From assembly GCF_049800675.1 (NCBI RefSeq), contig NZ_JBLOOT010000002.1, forward strand, positions 186,001 through 250,000: a stretch of 64,000 nt of DNA, written 5' to 3'. Source of the DNA: Cauispirillum nitrogeniifigens (GTDB lineage: Bacteria; Pseudomonadota; Alphaproteobacteria; Rhodospirillales; Rhodospirillaceae). The notes beneath the pieces were generated by a model that was not told the origin of the DNA, did not search any database, and was given only the letters and a program-made list of their open reading frames with translations. The first letter of the stretch is position 1; each line of letters starts with the position of its first letter. A program made the position numbers and the translations under genes. Below, one piece after another: positions 51,502 to 60,671 of this stretch.

Positions 51502-52020
51502 TCACAGGGCCGGCCGGTTGCCCAGGAACACCGCCAGGCGCCGGGTGATGTCGTCGGCGACCTGATTGACCGCGCGGTCGCGGCTGTCGCGCTCCGAGGC
51601 GATGGTGGCGTACTGCTGGGTGAGGATGTTGTACGCCGTGGCCGACCGTGAATTGCCCGACCACACCACCTTGCCGTCGCGGCGCAGCGTGAAGTCGGCG
51701 GTGATCACCAGATTGGCGCGCGTCACCGTGGCATCACGGCCCAGGCCCAGGGCCTCGGTCGATTCGTCGAGCACGACCTCCAGCGTATAGACCTTGGCAT
51801 GGTTGCCGCCGGCCCGCTCCAGGCGCTGCTCCAGGGCGTTGCGCAGCAGTTGTCCGGTGCGGTCGGGGATGGGGGCGACCTCCACCATCGCCAGGGTCGC
51901 CGCCAGCGCCGGGGTGTCGGCATGCCGTCCGTACAGCGGCCGGAAGCCGCACCCCGCCAGCACCAGCCCGCACAGGGCCAGCCCGGCCAGCATCAGACCC
52001 CGGCGGCGGAGTGCGTCCAT
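51502..52020 (-). CDS. lptE: LPS assembly outer-membrane lipoprotein LptE
   Basis: A 172-residue lipoprotein that plugs and helps fold LptD, the outer-membrane channel for lipopolysaccharide. The signal ends in the lipobox LAGC near residue 24, followed by GFRPLYG, typical of LptE. The remainder has the alternating strands and helices of the family (EVAPIPDRTGQLLRNAL). It is encoded 3 bases after leuS and before holA, a well-known order in proteobacteria. Confidence 0.93.
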   Translation of the reverse strand: MDALRRRGLMLAGLALCGLVLAGCGFRPLYGRHADTPALAATLAMVEVAPIPDRTGQLLRNALEQRLERAGGNHAKVYTLEVVLDESTEALGLGRDATVTRANLVITADFTLRRDGKVVWSGNSRSATAYNILTQQYATIASERDSRDRAVNQVADDITRRLAVFLGNRPAL

Positions 52021-52023
52021 GGC

Positions 52024-54597
52024 TCAGCCCACCACCACGTTGACGATCTTGCCGGGCACGACGATGACCTTGCGGATGGTCTTGCCCTCCAGCCACGGCT
52101 GCACCGACTCCAGCGCCAGGGCGGCCTTCTCGGCGTCTTCCTTGCTGGCGGCGCGGGGCACGTCGACGGTGCCGCGCAGCTTGCCGTTGACCTGCACGGC
52201 CAGGGTCACGCTGTCGTCTTCCAGCAGCGCCGGATCGAAGGTCGGCCAGGGCGTTTCCACCAGCGGGGTGGCGTTGCCCAGGGTCTGCCAGATCTCCTCG
52301 GCGATGTGCGGGGTCATCGGGGCGATCAGCCGCACCACCGTCTCCACGCCGAAGCGGTAGGCGGCCTTGGCGGCGGCGTCGGACTGCTCCAGCGCGGCGA
52401 CTCCGTTGGACAGCTCGCGGATGCGGGCCACGGCGTTGTTGAAGCGCAGCTTCTCCAGGTCGTCGCCGACCTGGGAAATGGCGCGGTGGGCCAGGCGCAC
52501 CAGCTTGCCGGCCTCGCCGTCAGGCAGGGTTTCCAGGCCGCCGGCATCCGGCGCCACGTCCTGGGCCAGGCGCCACAGGCGGTTGAGGTAGCGCCAGGCG
52601 CCCTCGATGCCGGCATCGGACCAGTCCATGTCGCGCTCGGGCGGGCAGTCCGACAGCATGAACAGGCGGGCGGCGTCGGCGCCATAGGTGTCGATGATGT
52701 GGTTGGGATCGACGACGTTCTTCTTCGACTTCGACATCTTCTCGGAGCGGCCGATGGTCACCGGCGCGCCGTCGGCGATGCGCACGGCGGCCTCGCCCTG
52801 CTTGTCCACTTCCTCGGGCTGGAGCCACTTGCCCTCGGGGCCCTTGTAGGTCTCGTGGCAGATCATGCCCTGGGTGAACAGGCCGTCGAAGGGCTCGGCC
52901 ACGCCCAGGTAGCCGCAGTCGCGCAAGGCCCGCGTGAAGAAGCGCGAATACAGCAGGTGCAGCACCGCATGCTCGACGCCGCCGATGTACTGGTCGACCG
53001 GCAGCCAGTAGTCCACCGCGTCGCGGTCGAAGGCTTTGTCGTCCACATGCGGCGAGCAGAAGCGCGCGAAGTACCACGAGCTTTCAAAGAAGGTGTCGAA
53101 GGTGTCGGTCTCGCGCCGCGCCGGCTTGCCGCAGCACGGGCAGTCGACGTGTTTCCACGTCGGGTGGCGGTCCAGCGGGTTGCCCGGCGCATCAAAGGTG
53201 ACGTCCTTGGGCAGCTCGACGGGCAGCTGCGACTCGGGCACCGGCACGACGCCGCACAACTCGCAGTGGATGACCGGGATGGGGCAGCCCCAGTAGCGCT
53301 GGCGCGACACGCCCCAGTCGCGCAGGCGGTACTGCACGGTGCCGGTGCCCCGGCCCAGCTCCTCGACGCGGGCGATGGCGGCGCGCTTGGCCTCCTCGAC
53401 GCCCAGGCCATCCAGGAAGCCCGAGTTGATGGCGATGCCATCGCCGGTGAAGGCGTCGCTGCCGGCTTCCAGTTCGGCGGCGAACTCGGCGGCGTTGCGG
53501 TCCTTGGGCGCCACCACGGCCTTGACGGGCAGGCCGTACTTGCGGGCGAAGTCCATGTCGCGCTGGTCATGGGCCGGGCAGCCGAAGATGGCACCGGTGC
53601 CGTATTCCATCAGCACGAAGTTGGCGACCATGACCGGCACGGTCCAGGTCGGGTCGAACGGGTGGACGGCGCGCAGGCCGGTGTCGAAGCCCTTCTTTTC
53701 CGCCGTCTCGATGGCTTCTTCCGACGTGCCCAGGCGGTCGCACTCGGCGATGAAGTCCTTGAGCGCCGGGTTGCCCTCGGCCAGCGCCGCCGTCAGCGGG
53801 TGGTGCGGCGACAGGGCGATGAAGGAGGCGCCGAACAGCGTGTCGGGGCGGGTGGTGAACACCTCCACCGAGTCGTCGCGGCCCTCAAGCGGCCAGCTCA
53901 GGCGGGCGCCCTCGGAGCGGCCGATCCAGTTGGTCTGCATGATGCGGACCTTCTCGGGCCAGCGCTCCAGGCCCTTGATGGCCTCCAGCAGGTCGTCGGC
54001 GTAGTGGGTGATCTTGAGGAACCACTGGCTCAGCAGGCGGCGTTCGACGGGGGCGCCGGTGCGCCAGCCCTTGCCGTCGATGACCTGTTCGTTGGCCAGC
54101 ACGGTATGGTCCACGGGGTCCCAGTTGACCCACGACTCCTTGCGGTAGGCCAGGCCCGCCTTGAGGAAGTCGAGGAACATCTTCTGTTCGTGCTTGTAGT
54201 AGGGCGCGTCGCAGGTGGCGAACTCGCGGCTCCAGTCGATGGACAGACCCATCGGCTTGAACTGCCCGCGCATGGTGTCGATGTTCTGGTGCGTCCATTC
54301 GCCGGGATGGGCGCCGCGCTCGATCGCTGCATTTTCAGCAGGAAGTCCGAAGGCGTCCCAGCCCATGGGATGCAGCACGTTGAAGCCCTGCGCCCGCTTG
54401 AAGCGCGCCACCACGTCGCCGAGGGTGTAGTTGCGCACATGGCCCATGTGGATGCGCCCCGACGGGTAGGGGAACATCTCCAGGACGTAGTACTTGGGCT
54501 TGCTGCGGTCGACGGTGGAGGCGAACACGCCGCGCTCCTCCCACGCCGCCTGCCACTTCCGCTCGGTTTCCTTGACGTTGTAGCGGTCCTGGGACAC
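52024..54597 (-). CDS. leuS: Leucyl-tRNA synthetase
   Basis: An 857-residue class Ia synthetase. The HIGH motif appears as HMGH in PYPSGRIHMGHVRNY near residue 47, and KMSKS in SEKMSKSKKN near 620. An editing domain lies between (about 220-410) and a zinc-binding cysteine region has CPCCGKP. The C-terminal anticodon and tRNA-binding domains are complete. It charges tRNA-Leu, one of whose genes (CAG) is in this window. It heads the leuS-lptE-holA run. Confidence 0.98.
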   Translation of the reverse strand: MSQDRYNVKETERKWQAAWEERGVFASTVDRSKPKYYVLEMFPYPSGRIHMGHVRNYTLGDVVARFKRAQGFNVLHPMGWDAFGLPAENAAIERGAHPGEWTHQNIDTMRGQFKPMGLSIDWSREFATCDAPYYKHEQKMFLDFLKAGLAYRKESWVNWDPVDHTVLANEQVIDGKGWRTGAPVERRLLSQWFLKITHYADDLLEAIKGLERWPEKVRIMQTNWIGRSEGARLSWPLEGRDDSVEVFTTRPDTLFGASFIALSPHHPLTAALAEGNPALKDFIAECDRLGTSEEAIETAEKKGFDTGLRAVHPFDPTWTVPVMVANFVLMEYGTGAIFGCPAHDQRDMDFARKYGLPVKAVVAPKDRNAAEFAAELEAGSDAFTGDGIAINSGFLDGLGVEEAKRAAIARVEELGRGTGTVQYRLRDWGVSRQRYWGCPIPVIHCELCGVVPVPESQLPVELPKDVTFDAPGNPLDRHPTWKHVDCPCCGKPARRETDTFDTFFESSWYFARFCSPHVDDKAFDRDAVDYWLPVDQYIGGVEHAVLHLLYSRFFTRALRDCGYLGVAEPFDGLFTQGMICHETYKGPEGKWLQPEEVDKQGEAAVRIADGAPVTIGRSEKMSKSKKNVVDPNHIIDTYGADAARLFMLSDCPPERDMDWSDAGIEGAWRYLNRLWRLAQDVAPDAGGLETLPDGEAGKLVRLAHRAISQVGDDLEKLRFNNAVARIRELSNGVAALEQSDAAAKAAYRFGVETVVRLIAPMTPHIAEEIWQTLGNATPLVETPWPTFDPALLEDDSVTLAVQVNGKLRGTVDVPRAASKEDAEKAALALESVQPWLEGKTIRKVIVVPGKIVNVVVG

Positions 54598-54663
54598 GAA
54601 TCGGGCTCCTCAAAACAGGCATCCCCGCGATGGCGCGGGCGAACTCACCTTAGAAACTATGTG

Positions 54664-54796
54664 AACCACCAAGACACCAAGACGCTGTGCTGCCTGAAGC
54701 GTCCGACCGGTCGCGCGAAGCGCAACAGCAAACCGGCACTGATGCGCCTGCGGCGCCGTCGAAATGCTCTCTTGGTGCCTTGGTGTCTTGGTGGTT
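54664..54796. repeat. Dispersed palindromic intergenic repeat, copy 3
   Basis: Left arm aaccaccaagacaccaagac and right arm ccttggtgtcttggtggtt are complementary. The core contains cgcctgcggcgccg, which is the inverse complement of the core motif in copies 1, 2 and 4, as if the core were flipped. It separates DUF3576 from leuS, two genes usually adjacent. Confidence 0.85.
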
Positions 54797-54806
54797 CCAG
54801 AATGCC

Positions 54807-55352
54807 TCAGCTTCCGGCGGCGGCGATGCGCAGCTGGCGGGCGCGGGTCAGGACGGCGTTCTCGAAGTCGGTGTTGACCGTCTCGGCCACCGGCGTGTCG
54901 ACCCAGGCGCCCGAGGCATCGCGCACCTGGCGGAAGACGCTGGCCTTGATGGCGTCGGCGCGCAGCTGGCGGCCAAGGATGAAGACGTTGACCTTGAACC
55001 GCTCGCCGGGGCTGGCAGCCTGGCTGTGCCAGTCGGTGATGATGACGCCGCCGAACGGATCGGCCGAGGCCAGCGGCATGAACGCCACCGTGTCGAGCGA
55101 GGCGCGCCACAGATAGGCGTTGACGTTCACCCCGGTGCCGCCGCCGACCTCCTCGGTCGTCCGGCTGCTGTCGCCGAACAGGCCGCCCTTGCCGAAGATG
55201 GTGTCGGCCGGCGCGTCGTTGACGCCACGGCCCCATTCCTTGGTATAGGGGTTCTGCTCGTAGGGGCGGCTGTCGACGTCCGCCGATCCGCAGGCGGCCA
55301 GCAGGCCGGCGAGCAGCACGGGGACAAGGAGAGTGTTGGCGCGCTTCAGCAT
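54807..55352 (-). CDS. DUF3576 family lipoprotein
   Basis: A 181-residue envelope lipoprotein. The signal ends in a lipobox LLAAC (Cys near residue 22), followed by GSADVDSRPYEQNPYTKEWG. The conserved core TGVNVNAYLWRASLDTVAFMPLASADPFGGVIITDWH is a DUF3576 hallmark. ATG 55352 is preferred over an upstream GTG because GGAAGAAAG precedes it. It lies upstream of leuS, a position conserved in alphaproteobacteria, but a repeat element now sits between them. Function unknown; an outer-membrane role is likely. Confidence 0.87.
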   Translation of the reverse strand: MLKRANTLLVPVLLAGLLAACGSADVDSRPYEQNPYTKEWGRGVNDAPADTIFGKGGLFGDSSRTTEEVGGGTGVNVNAYLWRASLDTVAFMPLASADPFGGVIITDWHSQAASPGERFKVNVFILGRQLRADAIKASVFRQVRDASGAWVDTPVAETVNTDFENAVLTRARQLRIAAAGS

Positions 55353-55675
55353 CTTTCTTCCGATTCCCACCACGGCGGTTGCGGGCCGGCGGCACCCAAC
55401 GGGCGATCATCCGGGCTAGCCTGTATAAACCACAAGATCGCGGCCCGTACAGCGGTCGCGTCGCCTGGGGCCGGAGAAATAGCCCATCCCGGGGATGTTG
55501 CGCAAAAAACACACTGTGCGGAAATTGACACAGGAGCGTCGTGGGCCGCTTGACCCTTCCGGCCGGAAGTGGCTTCATCTCCTCACCGTAGCGGCGGCAC
55601 TGCGCCCCCTCGGCGCGGGTCGGGAACTACGTAACGGCTCGTTCCAGTCTAACTTGAATTAGGGATATGGAAACA
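55353..55675. promoter_or_regulatory. Divergent control region between DUF3576 and the porin
   Basis: This 323-base stretch has no gene. A perfect TTGACA lies at 55525-55530, but the -10 at the standard distance is poor (GCTTGA). AT-richer sequence just before the porin (aacttgaattagggatatgg) carries its ribosome site AGGG. A Shine-Dalgarno-like GGAAGAAAG serves the other gene. No operator was recognised. Confidence 0.45.
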
Positions 55676-56836
55676 ATGAAGAAGCTCCTCATTGGCACCA
55701 GCGCTCTGGTTGCCGCCGGCCTGGTGGCCGGTGCCGCTCACGCTGCGGACCCGATTAAGCTGAACATCGGTGGCTTCGCCGGCACCTGGGTCGCCTACGC
55801 CGACCAGGACGAAGGCTTCCTCGGCACCACCGAGACCACCGCCGTCGACGTCAAGGGCGACGCCGAGGTGATCTTCACCGGCTCCACCACCCTCGACAAC
55901 GGCCTGAAGGTCTCCTTCAAGTCCGAGATGGAAGCTGGCGGCCGCGACAAGAACGCCGCTGGCGCCACCAACGACGCCATCGACGAGTACAACATCTCCG
56001 TCGCCGGTTCCTTCGGTACCGTCATGATGGGCGCTGACGACACCGCGCTGGCCGCGATCGCCGTCACCTCCCCGCGCGTCGGTGGCCGTCTGTACGGTGG
56101 CGCCTTCTCCGAAGGCGACAACGTGATCGGCGCCAACGTCCTGGCTCCGGGTGGCATCGCCGCCCCGAACGCCACCTTCGTCAACACCGGTGGTGACAGC
56201 GAGTCCATCTCCTACATCTCGCCGTCCTTCGCTGGCTTCACCGTCGGCGCCACCTACATGCCCGACGCTGGTCAGGTCGACGACAACTTCATCCAGCCGA
56301 ACGGCCTGAACACCACCGACGCCTACGGCGTTGGCGCCGCCTACAACGGCGAGTTCTCCGGCGTTGGCATCAAGGTTGCCGGCGGCTGGCTGACCGGCGA
56401 CGTGTCCAACCAGACCGCTGTGGCCGTCAGCACCATCGACGACTACAACGAGTACCAGTTCGGCGCCAACCTGTCCTACGCTGGCTTCACCTTCGGTGGT
56501 GGCATGCGCTTCATCGACCAGGATTTCGTCGGTGGCACCGAGGCTGACGCCTTCGCTTGGGACCTGGGTCTGTCCTACAAGACCGGCCCCTACGGCGTGT
56601 CTCTGGCCTACTTCGACTCCGTCGCCGCCAACGCTCTGGCTGGCATCGACGAAGACCGTCGCCAGGTCTGGGAGCTGAACGGCGAATACACCATGGGCCC
56701 GGGCGTCGCCCTGGTCGGTGGTCTGGCCCACGTCTCCTTCGAGAACGGCGTTGCCTCCGGTGCTCCGGCGGCCGTCCGCGCTGCGAACGAGAACGACGGC
56801 TGGGTCGCCACCACCGGCATCACCCTGTCCTTCTAA
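55676..56836 (+). CDS. Gram-negative porin
   Basis: A 386-residue outer-membrane beta-barrel protein. A 23-residue signal peptide (MKKLLIGTSALVAAGLVAGA, cut after AHA) is followed by alternating amphipathic strands. The barrel ends in the C-terminal Phe signature (TTGITLSF) used by the Bam machinery. The body is Asp/Gly-rich and acidic with a DNVIGANVLAPGG loop. Codon use is unlike the neighbours, with many GCT and GGT codons, and signals very high expression. ATG 55676 fits the AGGG ribosome site better than ATG 55667. A strong terminator follows directly. Confidence 0.93.
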   Translation: MKKLLIGTSALVAAGLVAGAAHAADPIKLNIGGFAGTWVAYADQDEGFLGTTETTAVDVKGDAEVIFTGSTTLDNGLKVSFKSEMEAGGRDKNAAGATNDAIDEYNISVAGSFGTVMMGADDTALAAIAVTSPRVGGRLYGGAFSEGDNVIGANVLAPGGIAAPNATFVNTGGDSESISYISPSFAGFTVGATYMPDAGQVDDNFIQPNGLNTTDAYGVGAAYNGEFSGVGIKVAGGWLTGDVSNQTAVAVSTIDDYNEYQFGANLSYAGFTFGGGMRFIDQDFVGGTEADAFAWDLGLSYKTGPYGVSLAYFDSVAANALAGIDEDRRQVWELNGEYTMGPGVALVGGLAHVSFENGVASGAPAAVRAANENDGWVATTGITLSF

Positions 56837-56871
56837 GTCTCACGACGAAGAAGTCAGAGTGGGTTCAAGGG

Positions 56872-56903
56872 AAGGGAGGCTTCGGCCTCCCTTCTTCTTT
56901 TTT
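56872..56903 (+). terminator. Rho-independent terminator of the porin gene
   Basis: The stem AAGGGAGGC/GCCTCCCTT closes on a TTCG tetraloop and is followed by CTTCTTTTTT, 35 bases after the porin stop codon. Confidence 0.93.
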
Positions 56904-57045
56904 GCGCAGGCGACAGGGCCGATGCCTGACCCTGAGATCCTTCCGTGGTTTTGAAGCGTGGGCGAAAGATCATGGCGTCATGGGATAGCTTCTTCGCCGC
57001 GCCGGGTCTTGATGTGCCCTTCCCCCCTGATCTGCCACCGCAGGG

Positions 57046-57064
57046 CCTCGGTGTCTTGGTGGTT
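57046..57064. repeat. Half-copy of the dispersed palindromic repeat
   Basis: Only the right arm is found (cctcggtgtcttggtggtt). No left arm or core is recognisable in 56905-57045, which otherwise holds nothing I can assign. It is probably a decayed remnant of the family. Confidence 0.7.
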
Positions 57065-57101
57065 CCGCGAAGCGTCCCGGAATTCCGCGACGAGCCTGAG
57101 T

Positions 57102-57752
57102 TCACCCAGGTCGTGACATCCGGCCCGTAGCCTGCCCCCACCCATCGATCGCCGCCACCCCCCAGGCCCCGGAGCCGAGAAGTGCGGCCGTCGTCTCCGC
57201 CGTCACCCCACCTAACGCGATCACGGCCGCTGTGCTGTGCCGGGCCAGCCTGCCGAACCGCACCGGCCCAAGTGTCCGCGCCCCTGGATGGCTGCGGGTC
57301 GGGAAGATCGGCGACAGCAGGGCGAGATCCGCACCCGCCCGCTCCGCCCGCACCAGGGCCGCCGCGCCATGGGCCGCAACGCTCAACAGCTTTCCACCGC
57401 GCCGCCGCCACCCCAGGGCTGGCGCCACCGTCCCGCCGCGCAGCAGCCCCTCGGGCAGGTGCAGGCCGTCCGCCCGCAGCGCCGCCGCCAGCCGCCAGTC
57501 GCCGGCCACCAGCAGCACCAGCCCGCGCCGCCGGCACAGCGCCGCCAGCCGCCGGCCCAGGGCGGCGCGGTCGGGATCGTCGTAGTGGCGCAGGATCACC
57601 GCCGCCCCGCGCGGCAGGCGCGCCGCCACCGCCACCGGGTCGCCCAGGCGCGGATCGGTCATCAGGACGAGGAAAGGCAGGGCCAGCTCGCGGGGTCGCG
57701 GCGCCGAGCGCGCGTTGAGCCGCCGCGCCGCCTCTGCTAGGGTTCGCGGCAT
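57102..57752 (-). CDS. ThiE/TenI-like thiamine phosphate synthase family protein
   Basis: A 216-residue small TIM-barrel protein of the TMP synthase/TenI group. Recognisable segments are VAGDWRLAAALRADGLHLPEG, LLSVAAHGAAALVRAERAGADLALLSPIFPT and VIALGGVTAETTAALLGSGAWGVAAI, matching the phosphate and pyrimidine sites. Several ThiE catalytic residues differ, and the N-terminus is Arg/Ala-rich. It may be a paralogue with another role rather than the main thiamine enzyme. It is divergent from yggS with a 34-base gap. Confidence 0.78.
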   Translation of the reverse strand: MPRTLAEAARRLNARSAPRPRELALPFLVLMTDPRLGDPVAVAARLPRGAAVILRHYDDPDRAALGRRLAALCRRRGLVLLVAGDWRLAAALRADGLHLPEGLLRGGTVAPALGWRRRGGKLLSVAAHGAAALVRAERAGADLALLSPIFPTRSHPGARTLGPVRFGRLARHSTAAVIALGGVTAETTAALLGSGAWGVAAIDGWGQATGRMSRPG

Positions 57753-57786
57753 TCCGCAACGCTACCACTGCCCCCGGTGCCCCGCA

Positions 57787-58479
57787 ATGAACGCTCCCGC
57801 CGACTCGCCTTTCGACTCCGCCGCCGCCTTTGCCGAGGTCCAGGCGTCCATCGCCCGTGCCGAGGCCGACGCCGGCCGCCCCGCCGGCTCCGTCACCCTG
57901 GTCGCGGTGTCCAAGACCCACGACGCGCCGCGCATCCGCCCCGTCCTGGCGGCCGGCCATCGGGTGTTCGGCGAGAACCGGGTGCAGGAGGCCGAAGCCA
58001 AGTGGCCGGCCCTGCGCGCGGAGTTTCCCGACATCGAGCTGCACCTGATCGGCCCGTTGCAGTCCAACAAGGCGCGCGAGGCCGTGGCCCTGTTCGACGT
58101 CATCGAATCCGTCGACCGCCCCAAGATCGCCGAGGCCCTGGCCCGCGAAATGGAGCGCCAGGGCCGCCGCCCGGCCTGCCTCCTCCAGGTCAACACCGGC
58201 GAGGAGGAGCAGAAGGCCGGCATCCCGCCGCGCGAGGCCGACGCCTTCATCGCCCACTGCCGCGACGTCCTTAAACTGCCCGTCGCGGGCCTGATGTGCA
58301 TCCCGCCGGTGGACGAGGAACCGGCCCTGCACTTCGCCCTGCTGCGCGAGATCGCCCGCCGCAACGGCTTGGCCGTCCTGTCCATGGGCATGAGCGGCGA
58401 CTACGAGACGGCCATCACCCTGGGCGCCACCCACGTCCGCGTCGGCACCGCCATCTTCGGTGCCCGCGACTATCCGTGA
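57787..58479 (+). CDS. yggS: YggS-family PLP-binding homeostasis protein
   Basis: A 230-residue single-domain alanine-racemase-like barrel that binds pyridoxal 5'-phosphate. The Schiff-base lysine is Lys43 in LVAVSKTHD. Other signatures are FGENRVQEAEAKW, ELHLIGPLQSNKAR and LSMGMSGDYETAITLGATHVRVGTAIFG. Family members buffer free PLP and affect amino-acid metabolism; they do not racemise. It shares the window with pdxH, which makes PLP. It is convergent with the EAL-GGDEF gene, with a repeat element between. Confidence 0.95.
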   Translation: MNAPADSPFDSAAAFAEVQASIARAEADAGRPAGSVTLVAVSKTHDAPRIRPVLAAGHRVFGENRVQEAEAKWPALRAEFPDIELHLIGPLQSNKAREAVALFDVIESVDRPKIAEALAREMERQGRRPACLLQVNTGEEEQKAGIPPREADAFIAHCRDVLKLPVAGLMCIPPVDEEPALHFALLREIARRNGLAVLSMGMSGDYETAITLGATHVRVGTAIFGARDYP

Positions 58480-58507
58480 GCTGTGCGGTGGGCGGCTTAA
58501 GGCTTTG

Positions 58508-58637
58508 AACCACCAAGACACCAAGGCACCAAGGAGGTGGAGCGTGGGGCGCCGCAGGCAGAAAATCCCCTGCTGCCATTTTTCTGCGCTGCGCGCCGCC
58601 TCCGTTGCCCTCTTGGTGCCTTGGTGTCTTGGTGGTT
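58508..58637. repeat. Dispersed palindromic intergenic repeat, copy 4
   Basis: Left arm aaccaccaagacaccaaggc and right arm ccttggtgtcttggtggtt are complementary. The core (gcgtggggcgccgcaggcag, aaaatcccctgctgccattt) is nearly identical to copy 1, some 42 kb away. It occupies the convergent gap between yggS and the EAL-GGDEF gene. Confidence 0.88.
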
Positions 58638-58655
58638 CAACCAGTCCAGGTTTAG

Positions 58656-60542
58656 CTACGCCACCACCGGCTTCTCGCCGTCCTGGGGGGCCAGGACGGT
58701 GATGGAGGCCAGCTTGTTGGGGGATGCCTTGGCTTCCTTCTTGGTCGTGGCGATGACCGCCGACAGTTCGTCCAGGCTGCCGGGGGCGTGGCCCTGGGGG
58801 ATCTCCACCAACGCGGCGCTGGCTGACAGCAGCGGGATGCGGGCCTTGGTGCCGTCGCGCATCCTGGCCATGATGTGGCCGGCGGCGCGGGCCTCCTCGT
58901 CGTAGAAGCTGGCCACCTCGGCGCGGAAGCGTTCGACGACGTGGCGGATGAGCTTTTCGCTTTCCTCGTAGGACAGGCCGCGGAAGGCGGCGAAGAAGTC
59001 GTCGCCGCCGACGTGGCCGATGAAGCAGTCCTCGCGCGCCAGGTCCTTGCGCAGGATGTCGGCGAACAGGGTGATGGCGCGGTCGCCCTGGCGGAAGCCG
59101 TAGCTGTCGTTGAACGGCTTGAAGTTGTCGAAGTCCAGGTAGGCGATGACGATGGTGCTGTCGCGGTCGGCCAGGGCCTCGGCCAGATAGGCGTTGATCA
59201 TGGCGTTGCCGGGCAGCTTGGTCAGCGGGTTCTGGTCGCGCGCCAGGGCGATGTTCTTTTCGTTGAGGATGCGCAGCAGCGACCGCGCGGTGAGGAACCC
59301 GGCGTAGCGGCCGTCCTCAACGATGAGGATGCCCTCGGAGTTGTCGTCGGCGGAAAAGATCTCCAGGATCTTTTCCACGGGGGTGTTGATGTCGGCCACC
59401 GGGCAGCGCCACACGAAGTCCTGGAGCTGGCGGCCGTACCCCTTGTTGGACAGCAGATCCTTGCCATAGGGCGAATAGGCGTAGGACTTCAGGTCCTGCT
59501 CGCGGACGATGCCCAGCGGTTCCAGTTGGGCGCTGACCACCGGCACCAGGGCGGCATGGCGGTCGGCGCGGAAGCGGTCGAACACCTGGGCCATGGGACA
59601 GTCGACGTCGAACGGCTCCAGGCACAGGATCTGCGCCTGCACCAGTTGCTGGTCGGAGCCGCTGGCCCGCCGGTCGCGGTCGTTGAGCGCCTGCACCACC
59701 GCGCCGCAGGCGTCGGGGTCGGCCGGCCCCAGGGTCGGGCGCTGGACCAGGAAGCCCTGCACCAGATCGCAGCCGATGTCCTTGCAGACGTAGAACTCGC
59801 GGTCGCTCTCCACGCCCTCGGCCACCACCTGGGCGCCCAGCAGATGGGCCATGTTGACCAGATGGCGCAGCAGCACCTTCTTGCGGCCGTCCTGGGCGAT
59901 GTCGCTGAGGAAGAAGCGGTCCACCTTGATGTAGTCGGGCAGGGCGGCATGCAGCAGCGGCAGCCCGGCGTGGCCGGTGCCGAAGTCGTCGACGGCGACG
60001 CGGCCGGAGATCTTGCGCAGCTGCGCCAGCCCCTCCAGCCCGGCGTCGGAGGCATAGACGGGATGGCGCTCGGACACCTCGACCACCACCGACGCCTCGG
60101 TCGCCCCGGAGGCCCGCATCAGGTGGCTCAGGTGGTCGGCCAGCCGCCCGGCATGGCGCAGCGAGCGGCCATCGACGTTGAGGAACAGCTTGAGATCCTG
60201 GCTGCCGTCAATGCTGCGGAAGCGATCCAGGGCCAGCGCCCAGACGGCGGCCTCGAACTCCGGCAGCACGCCGTCGGCCCAGGCGGCATCCAGGATGGCC
60301 CCGGCGGTGGCGAAGCCGACCTCGTGGGTGCCGCGCAGCAGGGCCTCAAAGCCCAGGCAGCGGCCGGAATGGACGTTGACGATGGCTTGCAGGGCGATGT
60401 CCAGCCGCGTCACGCGGTCGGCCCAGCGCGGCGGCAGGGGAATGGGCATGAACGGCGACAGGCGGTCGGCCGCCACCGGCCGGGTGGTGGTGGCGTCGAA
60501 GCCTGTCGGCTGCTCGCTCTCGGTCCATGCCACGATGCTCAT
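58656..60542 (-). CDS. EAL-CBS-GGDEF cyclic-di-GMP signalling protein
   Basis: A 628-residue soluble protein. The N-terminal EAL domain (about 40-275) has the catalytic set: FEALLRG, FLNVDG, VEVSE, VDDFGTG, IKVDR and AEGVES. A CBS-like pair follows (about 300-430, VEDGRYAGFLTARSLLRIL). The C-terminal GGDEF domain (about 435-590) has GGDDF in place of GGDEF and no RxxD inhibition site. It could hydrolyse c-di-GMP; cyclase activity is doubtful because the fourth motif residue is Asp. CBS input suggests adenine-nucleotide or similar sensing. It is monocistronic. Confidence 0.9.
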   Translation of the reverse strand: MSIVAWTESEQPTGFDATTTRPVAADRLSPFMPIPLPPRWADRVTRLDIALQAIVNVHSGRCLGFEALLRGTHEVGFATAGAILDAAWADGVLPEFEAAVWALALDRFRSIDGSQDLKLFLNVDGRSLRHAGRLADHLSHLMRASGATEASVVVEVSERHPVYASDAGLEGLAQLRKISGRVAVDDFGTGHAGLPLLHAALPDYIKVDRFFLSDIAQDGRKKVLLRHLVNMAHLLGAQVVAEGVESDREFYVCKDIGCDLVQGFLVQRPTLGPADPDACGAVVQALNDRDRRASGSDQQLVQAQILCLEPFDVDCPMAQVFDRFRADRHAALVPVVSAQLEPLGIVREQDLKSYAYSPYGKDLLSNKGYGRQLQDFVWRCPVADINTPVEKILEIFSADDNSEGILIVEDGRYAGFLTARSLLRILNEKNIALARDQNPLTKLPGNAMINAYLAEALADRDSTIVIAYLDFDNFKPFNDSYGFRQGDRAITLFADILRKDLAREDCFIGHVGGDDFFAAFRGLSYEESEKLIRHVVERFRAEVASFYDEEARAAGHIMARMRDGTKARIPLLSASAALVEIPQGHAPGSLDELSAVIATTKKEAKASPNKLASITVLAPQDGEKPVVA

Positions 60543-60671
60543 GACCCGCCTGCCGCCCTTGTTGCCCGGGGGAGTTCCCCTGGGCAGCGATTAGAGCGCA
60601 GTGGGCACCGGGGTCAACGCCGGTGCGCGCATGACGCGGAAAATTCACACTCCCGGTCGTCCGAAAAGAGC

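Noticed and set aside
51799..55116. A very long open frame (over 1100 codons) opposite leuS, lptE and DUF3576
   Set aside because: Antisense frames stay open in this GC-rich DNA. Its product has no motifs, and the minus-strand genes are unmistakable.
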